DNA of 60,591 nucleotides from Succinivibrio faecicola. Lineage in GTDB: Bacteria; Pseudomonadota; Gammaproteobacteria; Enterobacterales; Succinivibrionaceae. Made by a program: the position numbers and the translations under genes. This document shows, piece after piece, positions 54,674 through 60,591 of the stretch. The notes below the pieces were generated by a model. That model worked only from the letters and a program-made list of their open reading frames with translations, ran no database searches and was not told the DNA's origin. The stretch lies in assembly GCF_019448115.1 (NCBI RefSeq), contig NZ_JAGFNY010000008.1, positions 1-60,591 of the forward strand, written 5' to 3'. Position 1 is the stretch's first letter. Each line of letters starts with the position of its first letter.

Positions 54674-54848
54674 ATTTTGTCCCTTGCTCGGATTGATATC
54701 GATAAGAACTGGGACGCAGATGCCTTTTCAGGAGCATATTGCGTTTTTATTCTGTTCCTGAAAGCTGCATTATACACTTTAAAAAAAGAAAATGGCGATC
54801 TATATTTTTCATGTGTGCTCTTGACAGCACTCTTTGAGCATCCTTTTC
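54674..54848 (-). promoter_or_regulatory. pyrBI upstream region
   Basis: On the minus strand a perfect TATAAT occupies 54774-54769; the -35 is not clear. TTTCAGGA and TCCTGAAA (54763-54756 and 54733-54726) can pair close to the predicted 5' end. Unlike E. coli pyrBI, no hairpin followed by a long U-tract is seen, so classical UTP-sensitive attenuation is not supported. Confidence 0.4.
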
Positions 54849-55934
54849 TCAGTTATCTATTCTATGTCTGAATAAATATGCTGCAATTGAGAATGTTATT
54901 ACACCTAGAACTGCAAGCGGTATAAGCAAGTCTAAAATATCGAAGATACTTTTTCCTTCAAGATAAATATTCCAGATTGCATATATTCCATAGTGAACAG
55001 GATTCATCTTGGCAATTATTCTAAACCAGTCTGGCATTCCATCTATAGAGGTTAAAAGTCCAGATGTAAGGATAAGCACAAGGCAGCATGAGAACCCAGA
55101 AATAAGAGCTTGCATGGTGGTTTTACACAGTGTGGAAATAGCAAGTCCAAGTCCTACAATTGCAAGATCAAAAAGAACAATCAGGCAGAGCAAAGAGAAT
55201 ACATCTCCTTTTATTTCTATTGCAAAATAGAAATTACATATCAGAATAAGAATAATTGACTGTACGGTTGCTATTGCTACAGGTGCAATAGCTTTTCCTA
55301 GTAAAAGTTCATATGTTTTAGATGGAGTCATAAGCATCATGTCATATGTTCCATCCTCCTTCTCTCTACAGACACTTAAAGCTGAGAGTAAAAGAACCTG
55401 AATTACGGATAAGCCAAGACACATTCCTATAAGGATAGTATATCTTGTATAGTTGTTTGGATTGAACAGATATCTGAAGTTTAGAATACTGTTTTTACTG
55501 TTATTCTCATCAATAATTTGTGTTACATAGGATGCAGCCGTATTAGCAGAAGCTGTATTTCTTGCATCAGTTAGAATATCTATATTTTTAGTTTTAGAAA
55601 AGTTTTCTGGTATATAAATGCCTAATAATGCCTCCTGAGAATCTATTTTATCTGTCAGACAATGCATATCATCACATACAGCTATCTGCTCAAATTTAGG
55701 AGTATGCTTGATCTTCATTAAAAGAGAAAAAGCCTCTTTTGAATTATCCTGGCAGTATAGAGCATAAGGAACATGTTCAAGGTGATATGATGCACCGTAA
55801 CCGAAAATAAAGCACTGAACAATGATTGGGGCAAAGAGGATCACTCTTGAGCTCTTATCTTTGAGAATGGTAAGGAATTCTTTAACTATCAATGCATATA
55901 TTCTCAGTATGCTTTCTTCAATTACAGCTTTCAT
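54849..55934 (-). CDS. ybhR: ABC-2 type exporter permease (YbhR-like)
   Basis: 361 residues. One N-terminal membrane helix, a periplasmic domain, then five helices (from about 175). Segment VCREKEDGTYDMMLMTPSKT near 187-206 is the usual ABC-2 coupling region. It is the last gene of the exporter operon and overlaps ybhS by 4 bp (ATGA). With YbhS it forms the heterodimeric channel. Confidence 0.88.
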   Translation of the reverse strand: MKAVIEESILRIYALIVKEFLTILKDKSSRVILFAPIIVQCFIFGYGASYHLEHVPYALYCQDNSKEAFSLLMKIKHTPKFEQIAVCDDMHCLTDKIDSQEALLGIYIPENFSKTKNIDILTDARNTASANTAASYVTQIIDENNSKNSILNFRYLFNPNNYTRYTILIGMCLGLSVIQVLLLSALSVCREKEDGTYDMMLMTPSKTYELLLGKAIAPVAIATVQSIILILICNFYFAIEIKGDVFSLLCLIVLFDLAIVGLGLAISTLCKTTMQALISGFSCCLVLILTSGLLTSIDGMPDWFRIIAKMNPVHYGIYAIWNIYLEGKSIFDILDLLIPLAVLGVITFSIAAYLFRHRIDN

Positions 55935-57028
55935 TTGCAGTCCTTTTTAACCTGTCTTACAGTAAGTGCTATGAGAATAACTGCAATAGTAAACTGCAAC
56001 AGAATATTAAACATTATATATAGGCTTTGACCTCCTGAGAGAAACAGAATTCTCATTGCCTTTACCTGATAGGTTGGAGGTAGAATATGGCCTATAAAAG
56101 AAATAATTGGTGTTACTGCTCTTAGATCGAATATGAGACCTGATAACATAACAGCAGGAAGAAAACCGATTACCACTGCTATCTGAGCACAGTTGAACTG
56201 ACTTTTTATTTTTGCAGAAAGAAATATACCAAAGCACAGCATTTCAAAGGCATATACAAACAGTGAGACAAAAGACAGAATAATGCTTCCGCTTATAGGT
56301 GTTTTATACAGCCACTGTCCTGTTACAAGAAGTATGAAGATAGAAAAAACAGTTAGCACATAGTAAACGATAATTTTTGATAGAACAATTTCTGTAGCAC
56401 TTGCATTTGTGGCACACAGTGTTTCAATGGTTTTTCTATCCCACTCTCTTGATATTACAAAGCTTCCAAGGAACATGCACAAAAGAGTCAGAATACTTAC
56501 ATAGTGGCCGGACATTAAGAACCAGACTGATTCGTTAGCCTCATTGAACATATTCCTGATATTTACGCTATATCCACTAGTACTCAAACCAGCCTTTGTA
56601 AAGGCGCTTTTTATTGTCTGGTTGATATAGTTAAGAGAAATTGATGCAAGCTGTGATTCAACCCCGTTTAGATAAACTTCAATTTCAATTCCAGGAGAAA
56701 TATCTTTCTTTTTACCACCTCTGATATGTATAAGTACCTTGAAGTGTTCATCTTTGAACATTTCATTTGCTTTAATAAAATCAGGGGTATTTTGTGTAAC
56801 AAAATAATCAGAGAGTAAAAACTCTTTTACAATTCTGTCAGTAAGCGAGTTCTGCTCTTGAGTAACAATGCATACAGATACAGGTTTAATCTCCATTCTT
56901 ATGGCACTGCCGTAGATTAATACTAGTAGCAAAGGAAGAGCAAAACTGAGTATGAATACAGATTTATCCTTTAAGATCTGCAGATACTCTTTGTAAATCA
57001 GAATTGGAAGATATTTAAGCTTGTTCAT
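55931..57028 (-). CDS. ybhS: ABC-2 type exporter permease (YbhS-like)
   Basis: 365 residues from the ATG at 57028, with AAGGAAG 6 nt upstream; a GTG at 57046 in frame is less likely. The architecture is the same as YbhR, with REWDRKTIETLCATNASATE in the coupling region. Its start overlaps the 3' end of ybhF by 14 bp. Confidence 0.88.
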   Translation of the reverse strand: MNKLKYLPILIYKEYLQILKDKSVFILSFALPLLLVLIYGSAIRMEIKPVSVCIVTQEQNSLTDRIVKEFLLSDYFVTQNTPDFIKANEMFKDEHFKVLIHIRGGKKKDISPGIEIEVYLNGVESQLASISLNYINQTIKSAFTKAGLSTSGYSVNIRNMFNEANESVWFLMSGHYVSILTLLCMFLGSFVISREWDRKTIETLCATNASATEIVLSKIIVYYVLTVFSIFILLVTGQWLYKTPISGSIILSFVSLFVYAFEMLCFGIFLSAKIKSQFNCAQIAVVIGFLPAVMLSGLIFDLRAVTPIISFIGHILPPTYQVKAMRILFLSGGQSLYIMFNILLQFTIAVILIALTVRQVKKDCK

Positions 57029-58781
57029 TTTCATCTTCCTTGTCACGGTTGTGCTCTATAAGCTCTACAAATGCCTGCTTTACACTGATCCTCTTTCCAT
57101 TCTTTGTACATGTTTCATCAGGAGTTCCTAAAATCAGGATCTTACCTCTATCCTGAATCAGGAAGTTGTCACAGTATTCAGCCTCTTCCATAAAGTGTGT
57201 AGTTACAATGACACTTGTACCATAAGATGAAAGTTCAAGGACTTTATCAAAGAATTTTCGTCTTGCAAGAGGATCTGCTCCTGATGTAGCTTCATCAAGA
57301 AAAAGTATTTTGGGATGGTGTAAAAGAGCACAAGCCATAGAAAGCTGTCTTTGAACACCAAAAGGCAGTTCTCCACTTTTGGTGTTTAAAAACTTTTCTA
57401 AAGAGAAATCCTTAACGATTTTTTCAATTCTCTTCTTTTGAACATCTCTTTTAAGACCATAGCTTCTAGCAAAGTATACAAGATTCTCTTTTGTACTTAG
57501 ATTCTGATATAAAGAGAATTTCTGAGAGACATATCCTATGGTTTTTCTAGCATCGTTTTTAGCTTTAGACAGGTCAAAGCCATTTACAAGAATTTCACCT
57601 TCAGTCTGAGTGAGCAAACCGCAGATCATTCTAAAGGTAGTTGTCTTACCAGCACCGTTTGGTCCTAAAAGGCCGAAGATTTCACCTTTTTTAACATTGA
57701 AACTAGATTTTTCTACAGCTACAAAGTTTCCGAATTTCTTTTTAATATCCTTAACCTGAACCACAATGTCATCTGATTTTTGAAAATTCATGTTCTTTAT
57801 AAAGTCTGGCTCTACAAAAACATGGTTCTTCATGCCATAGCAGATATATACATCCTCAAGAGAGCATTCTCTTTTCTTAAGGATGAAATCTTTTTTTATA
57901 TTCTCATGAAGAAAATCAATTAAATCCTCTTTATGAGTATTCTCTTTTACTGTCAGATTTATCTGTCCAAGTCTTGGATTCAAATCGATGATAGGGGAGT
58001 TTTTTATATATCTAGATGTAAGAGAAAATATATCTCTGATATCAGGCTTTTCATTTTTGGAAAATTCAAGAGTATATGTCTGATTGACAACTTTAGAACA
58101 AAGATCTGTTGTCTCTCCTTTTAATATTACCTGTCCATCTTCAAGGATTAGAGCGAAGTCTGATGTAGCAGCCTCATCAAGATAGGCACTTGAGAATATG
58201 CAGCAGCTTTTTTCATTTGTACCTATATACTCATCAATAAGCGAGAATATTTCTTTTCTAGATAGAGGATCAACACCAACTGTAGGTTCATCAAGAATAA
58301 GAATTTCTGGCTTCGATGCAATGGCACACAAAAGAGCTATTTTCTGCTTCATTCCTCCAGAGAGATCGTCAAACTGTCTGTCCTTAAACTGCAGCAGATC
58401 GACCTTTTTTAAAAGAGAGTACAGATACTCAGTGCTGTCTTTTATATCAAGGCCTTTGAGTGCTGCAAATATCTTAAGATTATCAATAACAGACAGCTCT
58501 TTGTACAGACCAAGAGTCTGAGACATATAGCTTATTGATTCAATAAAGTGTCTGTCATTAGTATTTGGAGTCAAACCTCTAAGTTTGATGCTTCCCTTTG
58601 CAGGTTTTAAAACACCAGTTAAGAGTTTTAATAAAGTTGATTTTCCTGCTCCATCAGGACCTGTAAGACATATTTTCTTATAAGAGTTCTCTAAACAAAA
58701 AGAGAAGTTCTTAAAGACACAGATATTGCCTCTGTCTTTTGTTTTATAAGAAAACTCAAGATCTTTAATATCAATCAGCAT
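57015..58781 (-). CDS. ybhF: Tandem-domain ABC exporter ATPase (YbhF-like)
   Basis: 588 residues with two nucleotide-binding domains. First: Walker A GPDGAGKST near 39-47, signature LSGGMKQK near 140, Walker B ILILDEP near 160. Second: Walker A GPNGAGKTT near 351-359, Walker B ILFLDEATSG near 472; its signature reads LPFGVQRQ instead of LSGGQ. This matches fused ATPases of the YbhF/RbbA type. It overlaps ybhG by 11 bp. Confidence 0.93.
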   Translation of the reverse strand: MLIDIKDLEFSYKTKDRGNICVFKNFSFCLENSYKKICLTGPDGAGKSTLLKLLTGVLKPAKGSIKLRGLTPNTNDRHFIESISYMSQTLGLYKELSVIDNLKIFAALKGLDIKDSTEYLYSLLKKVDLLQFKDRQFDDLSGGMKQKIALLCAIASKPEILILDEPTVGVDPLSRKEIFSLIDEYIGTNEKSCCIFSSAYLDEAATSDFALILEDGQVILKGETTDLCSKVVNQTYTLEFSKNEKPDIRDIFSLTSRYIKNSPIIDLNPRLGQINLTVKENTHKEDLIDFLHENIKKDFILKKRECSLEDVYICYGMKNHVFVEPDFIKNMNFQKSDDIVVQVKDIKKKFGNFVAVEKSSFNVKKGEIFGLLGPNGAGKTTTFRMICGLLTQTEGEILVNGFDLSKAKNDARKTIGYVSQKFSLYQNLSTKENLVYFARSYGLKRDVQKKRIEKIVKDFSLEKFLNTKSGELPFGVQRQLSMACALLHHPKILFLDEATSGADPLARRKFFDKVLELSSYGTSVIVTTHFMEEAEYCDNFLIQDRGKILILGTPDETCTKNGKRISVKQAFVELIEHNRDKEDENEQA

Positions 58782-59757
58782 GAGAGAACACTACTGTAAC
58801 AGGCTGACCGAATTTGAGAATATCATCAGGATCGGTTGTTTCCACTCTGATTTCATAAACAAGATCTGCTCTTAAATCCTGAGTTTGAACTGTTTTTGGT
58901 GTAAACATGGCAGTATCAGAGATATAGGTTACAACACCTTCAATATCCGTGTCAGATGCATTTTTGATAAAAGCTCTGTTTCCTGTATGAATGAAAGGTA
59001 ACTGCTCATATGTAGCATATACGGCGATTCTTTTTTTGTCAGACTTTACAAGCTCAAATACGCTTTGAGATGGATTTACAAAGTCAGCTTCCTCTCTAAA
59101 TGAGGTTCTAATTGATCCTGTAAATGGAGCCTTGATGACTCCCTGCTCATTGATTTTATATTCAAGCATTTTTATTTCAGCAAGACATCCTTCGTTCTCA
59201 GCCTGAGCCTGTGATATTTCCTCAGCTCTAAAGCCTGTTTTCATTTGAGAAAGTTTAGCTTTTGCCTCATCAAGTTGAGACTTGGTCATCTTTGTATTGA
59301 ATAGAGCGTTGTCCTTTTCCTGAACAGAAATACTTTTTGATCTATAAAGCTCATTGATTCTCTTATAACTTAACTGAGCTAATTCATAGTTTTCTGTAAG
59401 TTTTTTTACAGTTGCTGTTGCCTGATCAATTTCCTCTTTTCTGTAGCCTTTTTCGTATAGGTCAAGCTTTGATTTTACGGCTTTGCATTTTGCCTTTGTA
59501 ATGTTAAGCTGGTGTGATAACTCCTGACTGTTAAGAACTGCAAGGACATCTCCTTTTTTAACTTTCTGTCCTTCAATAACATTTATTGAATCTATTTTTC
59601 CTGATCGTTCAAATGATAGAGCACTAGCCTTTAAATCAACATATCCGTGTGCTGTATACATATCCTCTGATTTGCGTGAGAAATATATAAGTGTAGCAAT
59701 GCACAAGAGAAAGCTTGCTATAAAGATAATAATTATGTTTCGTTTTTTATGTACCAT
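58771..59757 (-). CDS. ybhG: HlyD-family periplasmic adaptor (YbhG-like)
   Basis: 328 residues: N-terminal membrane anchor (IIIIFIASFLLCIATLIYF, near 9-27), a split lipoyl domain ([20 protein letters not shown] near 58-77, and VIKAPFTGSI near 207-216) flanking an alpha-helical hairpin of about 110 residues. It would bridge the YbhS/R permease to an outer-membrane channel. It overlaps the regulator gene by 11 bp. Confidence 0.92.
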   Translation of the reverse strand: MVHKKRNIIIIFIASFLLCIATLIYFSRKSEDMYTAHGYVDLKASALSFERSGKIDSINVIEGQKVKKGDVLAVLNSQELSHQLNITKAKCKAVKSKLDLYEKGYRKEEIDQATATVKKLTENYELAQLSYKRINELYRSKSISVQEKDNALFNTKMTKSQLDEAKAKLSQMKTGFRAEEISQAQAENEGCLAEIKMLEYKINEQGVIKAPFTGSIRTSFREEADFVNPSQSVFELVKSDKKRIAVYATYEQLPFIHTGNRAFIKNASDTDIEGVVTYISDTAMFTPKTVQTQDLRADLVYEIRVETTDPDDILKFGQPVTVVFSHAD

Positions 59758-60364
59758 TTTTAATGTGTGAATCCTTATTCATTTGCTCTCTTGAGATTTT
59801 TACAAGATCAGAAAGCTGAATAAAAGGTGAATTATCTTTGTAAATGACGTTCATTACCTGTGATGTAAAATGAAGAGAAAATATAAGATATATATACATT
59901 TTCTTTTCGTCGTCAGTAAAATTTACATCCTTACAAATTATTTCCCATGTATCAAAAATACTATCCAGAACATGTTTTTTTAATATTTCTGCAATTCTCT
60001 TGTTCTTGGATGCTGTAAATATTAAGAAAACATAGAAAGGATCATCCTTTTTATGATCAACTGCAGCAATTACCTTCTCAAGAACATTCTGAATAAATTC
60101 CTGTTTTGAATTACCTCTATCAATACTTCCTTCAAGAAAACCAGCTCTGTTCTCTGAGATTCTCGCAATAATAGCCTTTTCAAGCAGATCGTGTTTATCA
60201 GAGAAATATAAATAAATTGTACTTCTTGCAATATTGCAATCCTTTGCAATATCAGCAAAAGTCGTAGACTCAAATCCTTTTTTTATAAAGAGTTTTATAG
60301 CACTGTCTATAATTTCCTGTGGCCTTTTCTCTTTATTTCTCACAAAATTCTTTCTTGAAGCCAT
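59747..60364 (-). CDS. cecR: TetR-family regulator (CecR-like)
   Basis: 205 residues. N-terminal helix-turn-helix TTFADIAKDCNIARSTIYLY near 34-53, with variable ligand-binding helices after it. It heads the ybhGFSR-like operon in the order of E. coli cecR-ybhGFSR, so it most likely represses its own operon and responds to an exported compound. The effector is unknown. Confidence 0.87.
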   Translation of the reverse strand: MASRKNFVRNKEKRPQEIIDSAIKLFIKKGFESTTFADIAKDCNIARSTIYLYFSDKHDLLEKAIIARISENRAGFLEGSIDRGNSKQEFIQNVLEKVIAAVDHKKDDPFYVFLIFTASKNKRIAEILKKHVLDSIFDTWEIICKDVNFTDDEKKMYIYLIFSLHFTSQVMNVIYKDNSPFIQLSDLVKISREQMNKDSHIKNGT

Positions 60365-60378
60365 ATTAGAGAACCAAT

Positions 60379-60396
60379 AATGTCATACCTAACATT
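60379..60396. promoter_or_regulatory. Candidate TetR operator upstream of the exporter operon
   Basis: AATGT (60379-60383) and ACATT (60392-60396) form an inverted repeat with an 8-bp spacer, 15 bp before the regulator ATG and beside a TATAGT-like -10 on the minus strand. TetR regulators commonly bind such sites. The arms are short, so this is tentative. Confidence 0.35.
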
Positions 60397-60531
60397 TACT
60401 ATAAAAGGAAAAATAATCTTGAACATACAAAAATTTGTTTTTTTGTTAAGTTTAGTTTTATTTTCTTATTTATTTGTAACGGATGCCTTATTTATGGATT
60501 ATTGAATAAAAAAATATACGGTGACCAAATG

Positions 60532-60591
60532 AAACGGACTTTGATCACAGTTTAACCAAGGTTGTAATTCACTTACAATCTGCTTTTTAAA
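60532..60591 (+). promoter_or_regulatory. Possible leader peptide and attenuator at right edge
   Basis: An ATG (after GGTGACCAA) opens an 8-codon frame MKRTLITV ending in TAA. It is followed by GGTTGTAA/TTACAATC (60560-60567 with 60573-60580) and TGCTTTTTAAA, a terminator-like hairpin. A short peptide followed by a terminator resembles amino-acid operon leaders, but the downstream gene is outside the window. Confidence 0.3.

Noticed and set aside
54740-54775. MQLSGTE frame as a pyrL-type leader peptide
   Set aside because: It begins at the -10 itself, so it would lie at or before the transcript start.

Overview
The window reads as a low-GC gammaproteobacterial chromosome. The S10, spc and alpha ribosomal-protein operons keep the Escherichia coli gene order, nnr-tsaE-amidase-mutL-miaA ... 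hfq-hflX-hflK-hflC-purA is the classic enterobacterial superoperon, and a five-gene cluster at the right end matches E. coli cecR-ybhGFSR. High AT content together with this layout suggests the Succinivibrionaceae (Succinivibrio, Anaerobiospirillum, Ruminobacter) or a near relative; this is an inference, not a measurement.

Layout. 1-5071: an AT-rich accessory block on the minus strand, made of three overlapping unrecognised genes (one with a CoiA-like zinc-binding N-terminus, one long coiled-coil protein, one unknown) and a fourth unknown gene cut by the left edge. 5437-8612: pyrE, queH and a phosphoethanolamine transferase. 8667-24256: the S10 operon (rpsJ to rpsQ), spc operon (rplN to rpmJ) and alpha operon (rpsM to a second rpoA), with structured leaders and intrinsic terminators. 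24276-32197: a polyphosphate-glucokinase-type ROK kinase, an unknown gene, then nnr, tsaE, a LysM amidase, mutL and miaA. 32221-35532: three genes inserted between miaA and hfq (carboxylesterase, LprI-like protein, orphan solute-binding protein). 35725-40904: hfq, hflX, hflK, hflC, purA. 40998-47461: ispB divergent from rplU-rpmA-obg-folA, then apaH and dnaG. 47723-50724: tRNA-Ile2(CAT), a glycine-zipper lipoprotein, a TrmA-family methyltransferase and an MNT/HEPN toxin-antitoxin pair. 51158-60364: an EAL phosphodiesterase, pyrBI, and a TetR-controlled ABC-2 exporter operon.

The most striking observation is in the alpha operon. It encodes two diverged RNA polymerase alpha subunits, rpsM-rpsK-rpsD-rpoA1-rplQ-rpoA2. 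RpoA1 has lost the paired arginines equivalent to E. coli Arg44-Arg45 and the 65-75 loop, both used by alpha-I to hold beta, but keeps the 185-210 region assigned to alpha-II and beta prime. RpoA2 shows the reverse pattern. Both keep intact C-terminal DNA-binding domains. This predicts an obligate, oriented alpha heterodimer. A terminator-like hairpin and a TTG start before rpoA2 may set the ratio of the two subunits. Francisella is known to have two alpha subunits, but the tandem in-operon arrangement and complementary decay seen here deserve study.

Second-tier items are the three-gene left-end cassette (possible defence or DNA-uptake-related island), a nested inverted-repeat/terminator element in the spc leader, an attenuator-like hairpin ahead of the S4-binding alpha leader, lysine/alanine and arginine/glycine tails on L15 and S3, a polyphosphate-type glucokinase unusual for this class, and a TrmA-family enzyme lacking the expected iron-sulfur cysteines.
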